DNA of 64,000 bases. Source: a virus. Location: positions 33,730 through 97,729 of IMG/VR virus record IMGVR_UViG_3300033153_016044. One strand, written 5' to 3'. The position numbers and the translations under genes are program-made. Under the pieces are notes generated by a model, which saw only the letters and a program-made list of their open reading frames with translations, was not told the origin of the DNA and did not search any database. This document shows, one piece after another, positions 48,171 to 55,857 of this stretch (positions are counted from its first letter, which is position 1; every line of letters starts with the position of its first letter).

Positions 48171-48933
48171 CCGGCCCTCCTAATAGATAACGATACTTGC
48201 TCATATCCTCTTGGCACTTCTCTTTGAAAATTTCCATGAGGCCAGCGCGTCTACCTAGCTCTTGACGAGCCAGCTTATTTCTATATGTTTGAACAATAGT
48301 ATGGATAGTTTCCTTTTGTTCCTTATCTTTCTGTAGTCTCTTCTCTCTAGTAACGCTGAGAATCTTTTGGTATTCTACAAAGCGCTTCTCTGCCTTCTCA
48401 AGAGTATCATAGAGGCCATAAATAAGAGGATTACCATCCTCACTTTCTTCTTCTGTTCTTTTAATGTGCCTGCGAACTCTGCTTATGTTTATATCAGTCA
48501 TTATCATATGATGAAGTGAATCCTCTTCTTGAGGTGTCATCGTATCTACTGAGTCCATAAAGTCAACATACTTATGAACGTATACTTTTATTTCTGGTTC
48601 TGCTAATTCATTTTTAACTGTAGCATACCTAGGGTTCGCAGCAAAGTTTTCCTTATAGATAGCAAGTCTTTGATTCTTATCCATATTAGCAAAAGAGATT
48701 TCTCTAATGAAATCAGATGATTGAAAATTATGGTTAGTATCTAGAGCTGCCTGTTTTTTAGAAGCAACTGATGGTCTACCGTTCTGCTTTATCCATCCAA
48801 ATTTTTTACGCTGTCTACCTACCGATTCAACAGTTCGTCCTAGAATTTGAGCAATTTCTTTATCTGTATGACTCTTCCAGTTATGTTCTATGAACATTAA
48901 CTCTTCATCTGTATAGTGATAATTTTTAGACAT
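48151..48933 (-). CDS. Terminase small subunit-like DNA-binding protein, 260 aa
   Basis: Residues about 7-52 form a SANT/Myb-like or helix-turn-helix unit (YTDEELMFIEHNWKSHTDKEI then ILGRTVESVGRQRKKFGW). The rest is long charged helices suited to oligomerisation. It is two genes upstream of TerL in a packaging cluster, the usual place of the recognition subunit. The start is coupled by TAATG overlap to a 37-aa gene. An alternative is a general DNA-binding regulator. Confidence 0.65.
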   Translation of the reverse strand: MSKNYHYTDEELMFIEHNWKSHTDKEIAQILGRTVESVGRQRKKFGWIKQNGRPSVASKKQAALDTNHNFQSSDFIREISFANMDKNQRLAIYKENFAANPRYATVKNELAEPEIKVYVHKYVDFMDSVDTMTPQEEDSLHHMIMTDINISRVRRHIKRTEEESEDGNPLIYGLYDTLEKAEKRFVEYQKILSVTREKRLQKDKEQKETIHTIVQTYRNKLARQELGRRAGLMEIFKEKCQEDMSKYRYLLGGPDGKEEV

Positions 48934-49046
48934 TAGTAATCCTTATCTGTCTTCTTCTTCTCTTTTTTCTTCTCTTTTTTCAATAGAGCACTAAGAGCTT
49001 TAATCTCTTGAGGAGTTAGTGAAACAGGCTTGCTTCTTTTAGTCAT
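48933..49046 (-). CDS. Small basic peptide gene, 37 aa
   Basis: A short gene, MTKRSKPVSLTPQEIKALSA followed by a Lys/Glu run ending KTDKDY. AAGGAG lies 5-6 nt before the ATG, and its TAA overlaps the ATG of the TerS-like gene (TAATG). Spacing of 2 nt from the upstream gene completes a tight operon. The ribosome site and overlaps support it as real. Function unknown. Confidence 0.65.
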   Translation of the reverse strand: MTKRSKPVSLTPQEIKALSALLKKEKKKEKKKTDKDY

Positions 49047-49048
49047 AA

Positions 49049-49444
49049 TTACTCCTTGTTACATCTATAGATAGTAAAGGGCTCCCCAGGGTCATTACAA
49101 TAAACAGTATGGCTAGCACCATCGGCACTAACTTCATGTATCATTGCTAGTCCACCTTGAGCATACCCAATACAAACACTGAAGCGAGTCCACGCCCCGG
49201 TACTGCACACCTTGCCCTTCATTATATAGCCTTCTTGATTAGATGGTAACTCTACTTGTCTACCACCTATCTGAAGACGCATGTTAGTTATTGCTAGCTT
49301 ATTCTGTTTTACATAAGTGCCCAGGCGCTTCCAGGCACTTAGTGTATTTTTAAACTTATCCTCAAAGACAGTTTCCCCATTAGATAAAGATGCTATCCAT
49401 CTATCCTTACTAACATTTTTTGTAACTTTCTTTGTGACTGTCAT
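49049..49444 (-). CDS. Hypothetical protein, 131 aa
   Basis: An unrecognised protein with a basic N-terminus (MTVTKKVTKNVSKDRW), a helical middle, and a C-terminal beta-rich part with scattered Cys (GKVCSTGAW, TVYCNDPGEP, YRCNKE). The cysteines might bind metal or be structural. It is 3 nt after the 196-aa gene, so in the same transcript. Confidence 0.5.
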   Translation of the reverse strand: MTVTKKVTKNVSKDRWIASLSNGETVFEDKFKNTLSAWKRLGTYVKQNKLAITNMRLQIGGRQVELPSNQEGYIMKGKVCSTGAWTRFSVCIGYAQGGLAMIHEVSADGASHTVYCNDPGEPFTIYRCNKE

Positions 49445-49447
49445 ATA

Positions 49448-50038
49448 TTACAGGAACTCTGTTTCGAAGTAGAATCCTAGTTCAGTCTTTTCGCCAATGC
49501 TATCTGGGCTGACAGTAAGTCCTACATACCAAACGTGAACACTGCTGGCTGCTACCTGGTCATCAAAGCTCAGGTCTGTTGTCCCTGCGATAGTGGTCCA
49601 GTTTATATCTCCAGAACCACGAATAGATGGACTTGGTTTAATAATCTCCGCGGCCAATACTGTAACGCCACTAGGGCCGCTATCAATAGTTGTTCTGTCA
49701 AATGCCCTAAAGGCAGAGTTCTGTGTTCCAACAGAGCTATCTGTACTTAGACGAACTCTAAGTGTAGATTCTGAGTTATCAACTTCAAGAAGCTCAGTAG
49801 CAGTAAGCTCACTAGCTACATACGCCCCAGACACGTTGGCCCATCTAAGGTTTGGAACCTGTCCAAAGTTAGTAGTACCGATGTCATCGGTTACATAGTT
49901 TGTGTTATTAAATTCTCCTACCCTAATAGAGAAGCCAAAGTTAGCTCCAAAGAATCCTAGCGTATCGTTGTTTCCGGATTCGGCAGGTAGAATTTCGTTG
50001 ATGGCGTCTCCGCCGAACCAATCAATTGTTGTTGCCAT
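49448..50038 (-). CDS. Probable virion structural protein, 196 aa
   Basis: A beta-rich soluble protein with few Lys and no Cys (DWFGGDAINEILPAES, GFFGANFGFSIRVGEF). Its composition resembles phage structural proteins rather than enzymes. It heads the run of genes leading to the packaging cluster. Minor capsid or decoration is possible, but no family is recognised. Confidence 0.5.
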   Translation of the reverse strand: MATTIDWFGGDAINEILPAESGNNDTLGFFGANFGFSIRVGEFNNTNYVTDDIGTTNFGQVPNLRWANVSGAYVASELTATELLEVDNSESTLRVRLSTDSSVGTQNSAFRAFDRTTIDSGPSGVTVLAAEIIKPSPSIRGSGDINWTTIAGTTDLSFDDQVAASSVHVWYVGLTVSPDSIGEKTELGFYFETEFL

Positions 50039-50084
50039 TTTTACCTCGTATCAATAGATTTATCTTATGATTATTTTGAACCGA

Positions 50085-50111
50085 AGCTAACTATACAATG
50101 CAATGTTAGCT
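50085..50111 (-). terminator. Hairpin at the end of the sigma-like gene
   Basis: AGCTAAC pairs with GTTAGCT around a 13-nt loop, overlapping the stop codon of the sigma-like gene. No T-run follows, so terminator function is uncertain. Confidence 0.4.
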
Positions 50112-50747
50112 ACACCAATCTGTCATTATAAGTCTGACAGAAGCCTGTATCTCTCTTCTATATCTAACAGGCACCTTCTTACTGTTGCCTGTTAGGATTT
50201 TAATAAGGCCTGGACGTAAGTTATCCTCTATGTTGTCAATGAGGAATCTCTTAATGTCTTCGGCCTCTATTCGTTTCTCGAATTTGTTATCTTTTAAGTC
50301 CCCTACTACTTCAATACTCACGGGGTTCTTGATTATCTTTTGTTGTTCTATACGCTCTTGATGCTTGAGCCATCGCTTGCACATCTTACTAAGGTCAACG
50401 TCAGCCTCTCCACCATGAAGCATATCGCAATCTGAATTGCAAGGGGATGAGAATCTGATATATCTATCGCGCCTTAGATTATGAAGTCTATTGTCCACAC
50501 ATCTTCCAAAGAAGTTAACGAGTTTGTTTTCCTTAACCTTCTCAAAGTTGAAGTGGTCCAGTGCCTTAAAGCAAATTATTCTTATCTCTTGACCAATATC
50601 CGCTGGTTCAAAACAGTCGAATGTGTTATCTCTTGACTTTACTTTTACCAGGTATTCTACAATAGATTCTATGTCTTTATACGTTAGGTTCTTCTTGCTC
50701 TTCTGTTTCGTCTGTGAGTTGGTCTTCTGAGTTTTTAACTTCGCCAA
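50106..50747 (-). CDS. Sigma-70-like factor, gp55-type late sigma candidate, 213 aa
   Basis: The core resembles sigma region 2: DIGQEIRIICFKALDHFNF, then KLVNFFGRCVDNRLHNLRRDRY. It has the same shape as the AFFTTIIHN-IQRIKK segment of T4 gp55. A helical C-terminal part with basic residues follows, and no region 4 is evident. TTG at 50747 is chosen because AGAGG lies 7 nt upstream. It is encoded in a short operon headed by a GGTGTAT motif, so it may recognise these motifs and control its own operon. Assignment is moderate. Confidence 0.55.
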   Translation of the reverse strand: MAKLKTQKTNSQTKQKSKKNLTYKDIESIVEYLVKVKSRDNTFDCFEPADIGQEIRIICFKALDHFNFEKVKENKLVNFFGRCVDNRLHNLRRDRYIRFSSPCNSDCDMLHGGEADVDLSKMCKRWLKHQERIEQQKIIKNPVSIEVVGDLKDNKFEKRIEAEDIKRFLIDNIEDNLRPGLIKILTGNSKKVPVRYRREIQASVRLIMTDWCS

Positions 50748-50874
50748 TTGTATTCCTCTCAATTAAATCCTTTTGTGAGACCCCGGCGACAGTCTTATGA
50801 ATAACGTCAACAAAGTCAGGGGATTTTTTAGCTGTTAATCCGGTAGTAAACTCTATGTCAAATTTGTCTCTCAT
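50677..50874 (-). CDS. Small acidic protein, 65 aa
   Basis: Starts MRDKFDIEFTTGLTAK with GAGGAG about 10 nt upstream and ends in a strongly acidic tail (DETEEQEEPNV). It overlaps the sigma-like gene by about 70 nt. An acidic partner of a sigma factor, such as a co-activator like T4 gp33, is conceivable, but nothing in the sequence proves it. Confidence 0.5.
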   Translation of the reverse strand: MRDKFDIEFTTGLTAKKSPDFVDVIHKTVAGVSQKDLIERNTIGEVKNSEDQLTDETEEQEEPNV

Positions 50875-51040
50875 TTTGACGCTTCTCCTCAAAGTATCTA
50901 TATGCATCAGACTTTTCGATGGTCTTTAGTTCTCCACCACAACCTTGTCCACATGCAAGCTGTTTCTGAGCTACCACTTTATTAGTAGACAGAAAGATGT
51001 TATCGCACTCTTCACACAATAAAAAAACTGTCTTTTTCAT
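50858..51040 (-). CDS. Zinc-ribbon protein, 60 aa
   Basis: MKKTVFLLCEECDNIFLS with a second pair CGQGCGG gives a CxxC...CxxxC zinc ribbon. It is the first gene of the sigma operon, with GGAGG 5 nt before its ATG and a GGTGTATAAT motif just ahead. A start upstream at 51052 (TTG) is rejected because it is not supported by the ribosome site. Confidence 0.6.
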   Translation of the reverse strand: MKKTVFLLCEECDNIFLSTNKVVAQKQLACGQGCGGELKTIEKSDAYRYFEEKRQNERQI

Positions 51041-51054
51041 TGTAACCTCCAATA

Positions 51055-51064
51055 ATTATACACC
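51055..51064 (-). promoter_or_regulatory. GGTGTAT late-type promoter (zinc ribbon-sigma operon)
   Basis: The minus strand reads GGTGTATAATTATT immediately after the RNR-operon terminator and about 15 nt before the zinc-ribbon ATG. Confidence 0.65.
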
Positions 51065-51072
51065 ATAAAAAA

Positions 51073-51098
51073 AGACTCTTCTAATAAAGGAAGAGCCT
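51073..51098 (-). terminator. Intrinsic terminator after the RNR operon
   Basis: On the minus strand AGGCTCTTC pairs with GAAGAGTCT (one G-U) around an 8-nt loop and is followed by seven T residues. Confidence 0.85.
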
Positions 51099-51194
51099 AG
51101 AACTACTTAAATGTATTTTATTTAATCTTTTTCTCAACAATTTTTTCGCACTCTCCAACCACCAATACATTAGACAAGAGCAAGTCCAAAACAT

Positions 51195-51365
51195 TTAATC
51201 TTCATGGTCACATTGGATGCAACTTAAATGCCCCACCTTGGCGCGTGAGCACTCACAGTAAAGCTGGTCTCTGTAAGACTTTATCTCTCTCAGCAGAGCT
51301 TCTACCGACTCGGTCTCTCCACCACATATGATATCCCACGCTTCATCTTCAATAGTTCTACTCAT
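51195..51365 (-). CDS. Small Cys-rich protein, 56 aa
   Basis: MSRTIEDEAWDIICGG with a C-terminal CECSRAKVGHLSCIQCDHED, a probable zinc site. AAGGAG lies 11 nt upstream of the ATG at 51365, and the start overlaps the upstream gene's end. It is the last gene of the RNR operon before the terminator. Function unknown. Confidence 0.5.
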   Translation of the reverse strand: MSRTIEDEAWDIICGGETESVEALLREIKSYRDQLYCECSRAKVGHLSCIQCDHED

Positions 51366-51546
51366 CTTCACCACAACTCCTTGCGGCAATCCGCGCATCC
51401 TCATGCTTCCTTATTTCCAGCCCACAATAATCGCAGGTCATCGTGCGGTAATCAAATAGCTCGGATAATAATATCCTAAGCCCTTTGTAGTCACGCATTT
51501 GCATTATCTCAAACATGGTATTTTTAATAAGTTCTTCTTTTGTCAT
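51358..51546 (-). CDS. Small protein with CxxC, 62 aa
   Basis: MTKEELIKNTMFEIMQMRDY with TCDYCGLEIRKHEDARIAARSC near the C-terminus, likely binding one zinc. The N-terminal helix (EELIKNTMFEI) resembles the one in the next gene (EAWDIICGG...EALLREI), so the two may be diverged paralogues. It overlaps both neighbours by a few bases. Confidence 0.5.
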   Translation of the reverse strand: MTKEELIKNTMFEIMQMRDYKGLRILLSELFDYRTMTCDYCGLEIRKHEDARIAARSCGEDE

Positions 51547-51743
51547 TCTATTACTCGCCTTTCGGAAAAGTTCTCTGACATAGTTTTAAGGAAGTCTTTA
51601 AGAATCTCCCCTTCCGTCCTGCCTCTTGTTGCACCGCAGGGGAACTTCCACTGCTTATTATTGACATAGAGTTCATAACCCTTATCATCCCCGGCTCTGG
51701 CTCCTCTATAGCAAACCTCAACTATCTCTATATTCTCAAACAT
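51543..51743 (-). CDS. Hypothetical protein, 66 aa
   Basis: Starts MFENIEIVEVCYRGAR at 51743, overlapping the RNR stop (TAATG), and ends SENFSERRVIE. It is beta-rich at the start and helical at the end, with two cysteines. Directly downstream of RNR and translationally coupled to it. No recognised family. Confidence 0.5.
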   Translation of the reverse strand: MFENIEIVEVCYRGARAGDDKGYELYVNNKQWKFPCGATRGRTEGEILKDFLKTMSENFSERRVIE

Positions 51744-53848
51744 TATATTGCACAAGCATCATTAGTACAGAACTTAGACCCGGCAATCTCTGCTTCATCC
51801 GCGCCTTTAAAATTAAGTGGCAGCAAGCTACCGCTGTATTCTTCGAATGTCTCCGCATCCATCTCTTGATACGGTGCCTGGTCATAACTATGATTCGTGA
51901 GCGGTAGGAACGATAGAGTCTTAACATACGGAGCATAGAACTCTATGGCGCGTTCAAGGTCTGCCTTTTCTGATTCACGAACCGTGACAGTACAGCTAAC
52001 GCTATTATCGCTCCAATAGTATTGGAGTTCTCTCACTAAAGCGAGCTGTTCCCAAATACTCACGTCAAATTTGCTCTTTGTAAAATTCGCCTCTTTGACG
52101 GGGAAGTATACTACCGCTGTTCCACCCGCCTTTTTAAACTTGTTAAAGATGAACTCGTTCTGCCTGACATCACGAAAGTTAGCTTTAATCCAGTCTCGTT
52201 TCTCTTGCTCTGTAGTGTCGATTTCTAAATGGCCAGCGTGAGTTAGGAGGTCAACCAGCATGTCCAAGTCTCTGCCGTTCAAGTTATATTCAACCTGGTA
52301 GCCCGCAGCTATGAGCCTGTCCATCATGCGATTGGTAGCTGGGACTCGGACGGACCTTAAGTAATGCTCACTATGTGTGCAGTGCACGCCTGGTGTGGCT
52401 CCTGCAAGCAAACTCACGGTTCCTGAAGGTTTTACTGTGGTCATCTTTATTGAGCGAGGAACGCCTAGCCAACGACTGTAGATGCGGTCTAGTGAACCTA
52501 TGACTTTGTAGCCTTTGTCGCAGAAGTCCCTTAGATAGTTCTGAAGACCAAACTTTTTTATTGCCTGCTGGATGCCCGACATTGAGCAACCGATACGGCG
52601 GTTACGCATCATGACGGAATTAGTGCGCTCATCATGGGTTGGGATTAGGGTGACTGTCTTTGCATACAGGTAGGCGAACTTCAATGTTCTATAGTAGTCC
52701 TCTGCACTATCATGATTAGCCGGGTAGGTTTCCACTAAACAGCACAGTTCTTTGTCCTCCAGAGACTGTTCAGCACAAGGATTAAACCCATCGACATTAT
52801 CATAGGAGTCGCTCTCAAAGCCATGGTACCCATCCTTGTATCTTCCGTAATGACGCGCATTGTCCAGAAAAATGAGTCCTGGTTCTCCGTTAGCAGCAAT
52901 ATTGGGAGTAACACCACCAAAGCTGCTGAAGCGGCTAGCAAACACGCTATTATTAGAAGCCCATCTACGGTCAGCCATTTCTTTGCCATACTTTTTTCCA
53001 TCCTTCATCGTGACGTAATTGATATCATCTATCTCGCCGATTGCCAGCTCTGCCGACCTACGAACGTTGCCTGCGACCACGCACTTGCCAATAAAGTTCA
53101 TCAGGTCCACTATGGCTACGCTGGTTATCTTAAGACCCACGAGAGGGGCTAGGATATAGTCTACGGCTGCGTGTAGTTCACGTAGTGGTTCAGGGCCGGA
53201 GGCTGTGCCCCCGAATCCCTTAATTGGTGTGCCGCGCTTGCGGATTAGCTTGTAGCCATATTCCATAGTCGGACCACCCATATACGAATTAATCCTTAGA
53301 TAGACAGACTCAACCCAGCCTTCACGACTGTCAGGAATTTCATAGAACTCTACCTTGTCCTTGGGCTTCTTAATTGTAACGCGACCTGCACCTTTAGTGT
53401 CGAACCCGATGCCAACGCCGAGCATAAGCATGTCCATGGCCCAAGCGAACGAATTAGCGAGGTCTACCGCAACATCCTTCGTAGATGTAAAGCCACAGTT
53501 GTTTAGGGCTGCTGAACCAACCTTGTCCACCATGGGCGTACCCATAATCCAGAAGCCGCGACCAGGCGGGGTGAACTTAAACTCCCACATGCGCGTGAAG
53601 AACTCCTGTGCGCTCTTCTGTGCCTTATATGCGTTCCAGGGCAATCTGTTGGAACTACAGTGAGACTTCTGTGCACTGAATACTCCTTCTGTTACTCGCT
53701 TACATGTATCATAGTATTCTTCTTGGGTTTCATCCGTTTTTATGCGCGCGTAGGTGCGCTTAAAGACGAAGTACGATAGGTCACCGAATCCCCATTCAGG
53801 TTGCTTGTTTTCATACTTAGTTAGAAAGAGAGGAGAGAGCTTGAACAT
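51743..53848 (-). CDS. Adenosylcobalamin-dependent ribonucleoside-triphosphate reductase (class II), 701 aa
   Basis: Converts ribonucleotides to deoxyribonucleotides for phage replication. Length and motifs match the monomeric Lactobacillus leichmannii RTPR type: NNCGF with the substrate-proximal Cys (C118), VVAGNVRRSAELAIG, the active-site NPCAEQ (C358), CC at 369-370, and the C-terminal redox pair in FCTNDACAI. No ATP-cone or small-subunit gene is seen, as expected for this class. The enzyme needs cobalamin supplied by the host or medium. It is the main gene of a leftward early or middle operon. Confidence 0.92.
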   Translation of the reverse strand: MFKLSPLFLTKYENKQPEWGFGDLSYFVFKRTYARIKTDETQEEYYDTCKRVTEGVFSAQKSHCSSNRLPWNAYKAQKSAQEFFTRMWEFKFTPPGRGFWIMGTPMVDKVGSAALNNCGFTSTKDVAVDLANSFAWAMDMLMLGVGIGFDTKGAGRVTIKKPKDKVEFYEIPDSREGWVESVYLRINSYMGGPTMEYGYKLIRKRGTPIKGFGGTASGPEPLRELHAAVDYILAPLVGLKITSVAIVDLMNFIGKCVVAGNVRRSAELAIGEIDDINYVTMKDGKKYGKEMADRRWASNNSVFASRFSSFGGVTPNIAANGEPGLIFLDNARHYGRYKDGYHGFESDSYDNVDGFNPCAEQSLEDKELCCLVETYPANHDSAEDYYRTLKFAYLYAKTVTLIPTHDERTNSVMMRNRRIGCSMSGIQQAIKKFGLQNYLRDFCDKGYKVIGSLDRIYSRWLGVPRSIKMTTVKPSGTVSLLAGATPGVHCTHSEHYLRSVRVPATNRMMDRLIAAGYQVEYNLNGRDLDMLVDLLTHAGHLEIDTTEQEKRDWIKANFRDVRQNEFIFNKFKKAGGTAVVYFPVKEANFTKSKFDVSIWEQLALVRELQYYWSDNSVSCTVTVRESEKADLERAIEFYAPYVKTLSFLPLTNHSYDQAPYQEMDAETFEEYSGSLLPLNFKGADEAEIAGSKFCTNDACAI

Positions 53849-53885
53849 GGGTTAATCCTCCATGGATGAGTGTGTATACGAAAAT

Positions 53886-53913
53886 AGCCCCACCCGATTG
53901 CTAGGTAGGGGCT
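53886..53913 (-). terminator. Terminator between the 121-aa gene and RNR
   Basis: On the minus strand AGCCCCTACC pairs with GGGTGGGGCT around an 8-nt loop, followed by ATTTTCG. It separates the small gene from RNR, though RNR may also be reached by read-through, since no GGTGTAT motif precedes RNR. Confidence 0.75.
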
Positions 53914-53928
53914 GATTTTATTTGGGGT

Positions 53929-54294
53929 TTAAAACATGCCGCCAATAAAGTTATCCATCTCATCTGGTGTTAGACGACGGATACCTGCATCTTGCAGATG
54001 TTCTAAGAACGTGAGGGGTTTATCAATGATACCATACTCGACATCATCTGTTCCCATCGTTGTTTCTGTGAATAGCGCATGAGCAGTGCACATGATTACC
54101 AAAAGTGCTTCTCCTGGTTCATCTGTAAGTGCATACCACATGGCGTCACCATTGCGCTTCGCACGAATAGCAGGGCCAATATCGTAGTCAATAAAGTCAC
54201 TAATATCTTTAATGCAAGCTGCAAGTACAGCAGTCTCCTGACTAATCCATTCTGGTCTATCACTCTGCCAGTCTGAGAATTGTTCTGGTGTCAT
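53929..54294 (-). CDS. Hypothetical protein, 121 aa
   Basis: Starts MTPEQFSDWQSDRPEW at 54294 with AGGAG 9 nt upstream. A start at 54336 would lie upstream of the promoter motif at 54316-54325 and is rejected. The protein is acidic and helical with DISDFIDYDIGPAI and ends DEMDNFIGGMF. It is the first leftward gene next to the divergence point. Not recognised. Confidence 0.55.
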   Translation of the reverse strand: MTPEQFSDWQSDRPEWISQETAVLAACIKDISDFIDYDIGPAIRAKRNGDAMWYALTDEPGEALLVIMCTAHALFTETTMGTDDVEYGIIDKPLTFLEHLQDAGIRRLTPDEMDNFIGGMF

Positions 54295-54315
54295 GTGCGG
54301 TACTCCTGTTGCATA

Positions 54316-54325
54316 ATTATACACC
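54316..54325 (-). promoter_or_regulatory. GGTGTAT late-type promoter (first leftward gene)
   Basis: The minus strand reads GGTGTATAATTAT 22 nt upstream of the ATG at 54294. It is the rightmost of the seven copies. No -35 hexamer is seen at the normal distance. Confidence 0.65.
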
Positions 54326-54566
54326 GCACTTCTCACGGCTTCTGTCTATGTAGAGTATAGATTTTAAGGCGTGTCTATTAAGGACTTAAGAAGAACGTAA
54401 AGTCAATGGCGGCCTAGTTATGCTTGAACATTATTACTTTGCTGATTATTTTTCTCTGGACCACCCCGGCGCTTCGCTAACTCCCGCAATCCCAGGGATT
54501 TGAAAAAGCCCCGGGGTCTTGCTTTTGTCTTGCTGGACGGAGTAGAATTCGGGAAGCCACGGAGGC
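54326..54566. promoter_or_regulatory. Divergent control region
   Basis: About 240 nt between leftward and rightward arms. TTGCTT at 54519 and TAGAAT at 54543 (18-bp spacer) make a possible rightward housekeeping-type promoter. ACCCCGG can pair with CCGGGGT at 54513-54517. Neither the GGTGTAT motif nor the GTGACA element occurs in the rightward direction here. Confidence 0.35.
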
Positions 54567-54572
54567 ATGACA

Positions 54573-54833
54573 GTGACGAACGACAGCGCAACCCAGACCA
54601 GCGTTAAGAACTATGACCTATGCCCAGACTGTCTATGTCTGACTGTCGAATGCCCCTGTGCGTACCTTGAGTCGCACGTTGACACAATTCCAAAGACTAT
54701 GCGACTCCGTGCTATTCAGTCCGCCGAACTAGACTCCCCAAACACTACCGCACAGCGTATACTGTGCGTTCTAGCAGGCTGCTACGTTGGCATTCTGCAT
54801 GTTCTCGCCATTGCCTTTCTTCTTTCCCGCTAA
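54573..54833 (+). CDS. Small membrane-anchored Cys protein, 86 aa
   Basis: A Cys-rich N-terminal part (YDLCPDCLCLTVECPCAY), probably zinc-binding, is followed by a charged linker and one C-terminal transmembrane helix (ILCVLAGCYVGILHVLAIAFLL). GTG at 54573 is preferred because GGAGG lies 7 nt upstream; the ATG at 54567 is only 1 nt after the same site. First gene of the rightward arm and notably GC-richer than the leftward genes. No known family. Confidence 0.55.
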   Translation: MTNDSATQTSVKNYDLCPDCLCLTVECPCAYLESHVDTIPKTMRLRAIQSAELDSPNTTAQRILCVLAGCYVGILHVLAIAFLLSR

Positions 54834-54845
54834 CAGGAGTATCCC

Positions 54846-55448
54846 ATGTCCACGTTCAAAATGACCCTAGACCTTTTCACCGCTTGTGCTGCTGCCATTG
54901 CGGCCGGTAGCACGCTGGCAAAGCACGCCGCTAACGTCGCTTCCTGTGGTGTCACTGACGCCAAGACGTTCTCTCTCGCCTACGCTACCTTCGCTTCCGA
55001 GCAAGCGGAGACGCTTTCGTACACCGCCATTCAGCACGCCTGCAACAAGGCAAGCAAGCCAGCCAAGGCAAGCAAGACGTTGGCTCTGCTCGCGTCTATT
55101 GACGTTCACAACAAGGCGCACAGCGACAGTGCTCCCGTTGTCTTGGCTCTGTCTCTGTCAGAAGACGGCGCAAGATACAGCCTATGCCTGACTGTTGGCG
55201 CTAAGGCTCGTAAGGCTCGCAAGCGTAGCACGGGCGGAACTGTCTCCGCTGGCAGCCATATTGCAGCGCCTACCATTGCAAAGAACTGCCACGAAGAGGA
55301 CGGATACACCTTCACTGGTAGCAGCAAAGAAGACTACGCCATTAACGGCGTGAAGGTTCCCGCTGGCAAGTTCATGCAGACGCTTAAGGATATGGCGCCC
55401 ACCAACGCCGCGACTCACGCCATGCTCACGAAGTACGGCAAACTGTAG
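54846..55448 (+). CDS. Ala-rich hypothetical protein, 200 aa
   Basis: AGGAG precedes the ATG by 6 nt. The N-terminal 100 residues are Ala/Ser/Thr-rich and helical (LFTACAAAIAAGSTLAK). Then comes a basic stretch (GAKARKARKRSTGG), and the C-terminal part ends VPAGKFMQTLKDMAPT...MLTKYGKL. The layout of a helical N-terminus, a Gly/basic linker and a short C-terminal domain resembles the 232-aa gene at 57.7 kb, also hairpin-terminated. They may be distant relatives. DNA binding is possible. Not recognised. Confidence 0.6.
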   Translation: MSTFKMTLDLFTACAAAIAAGSTLAKHAANVASCGVTDAKTFSLAYATFASEQAETLSYTAIQHACNKASKPAKASKTLALLASIDVHNKAHSDSAPVVLALSLSEDGARYSLCLTVGAKARKARKRSTGGTVSAGSHIAAPTIAKNCHEEDGYTFTGSSKEDYAINGVKVPAGKFMQTLKDMAPTNAATHAMLTKYGKL

Positions 55449-55455
55449 GATACAG

Positions 55456-55482
55456 GGAGGGGGGGGATAGCCCCCCCCCTCC
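55456..55482 (+). terminator. G/C-run hairpin after the 200-aa gene
   Basis: Eight G residues pair with a run of nine C residues around loop ATAG, extended by GGGA with TCC. It lies 8 nt past the stop. No T-run follows. Confidence 0.6.
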
Positions 55483-55501
55483 GCCTGTGCTGCCTGTGCT
55501 G

Positions 55502-55551
55502 CCGCTGTTCAAGCGGAGGTAGCACGCTAGTGTGGGTGCGCGAAGCGCACC
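55502..55551 (+). other. Two further intergenic hairpins
   Basis: CCGCT-GTTCA-AGCGG at 55502-55516, inside flanking GTGCT/AGCAC, and GGTGCGC-GAA-GCGCACC at 55535-55551. Both precede the repeated promoter element. They may be terminators or RNA-processing signals. Confidence 0.5.
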
Positions 55552-55560
55552 ATTACAGTC

Positions 55561-55607
55561 CGGCGGGACCTCCGCATCCTGGGAAGGTTTTACATTACTG
55601 TGACACT
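55561..55607 (+). repeat. 47-bp direct repeat, copy 1
   Basis: Differs at three positions from 57454-57500. It starts CGGCGGGACCTCCGCA and ends in the GTGACACT promoter core. Each copy lies upstream of a gene cassette. Confidence 0.85.
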
Positions 55608-55631
55608 CACGTGCGTGTGATATGTTATACT
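55588..55631 (+). promoter_or_regulatory. GTGACA-type promoter element 1
   Basis: TTTTACATTACTGTGACACT with TATACT 20 bp after GTGACA. It is 23 nt upstream of the 66-aa gene. Confidence 0.65.
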
Positions 55632-55653
55632 ATCGTATCAAGGAGACAAGAGA

Positions 55654-55854
55654 ATGATGTATCTATATGCTACTGATAGTGTCTGCTGTACGGCAGCTAT
55701 CGTTGTCAACATCACACAGGGTAATACTGTGTGCTCCAAGTGTCATCAGTTCAACCCTGATACCAAGCGTCGTCTTACCATCACCATCAAGCCCAGCAAT
55801 ATCCGTATGATGTCCAAGTCGTGCAAGCCAAGCAAACACCCCAGAGGAGAGTAG
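55654..55854 (+). CDS. Small Cys-containing protein, 66 aa
   Basis: AGGAGA lies 7 nt before the ATG. The protein has CC near residues 11-12 and CSKCHQFNP, a possible zinc knuckle, and a basic C-terminus (MMSKSCKPSKHPRGE). It is the first gene of the cassette driven by promoter element 1. Function unknown. Confidence 0.5.
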   Translation: MMYLYATDSVCCTAAIVVNITQGNTVCSKCHQFNPDTKRRLTITIKPSNIRMMSKSCKPSKHPRGE

Positions 55855-55857
55855 AGC

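Noticed and set aside
54300-54570. Chimeric assembly join
   Set aside because: Composition changes here, but both arms are phage-like, diverge from one control region, and both lack GATC. Read coverage would be needed to exclude it fully.
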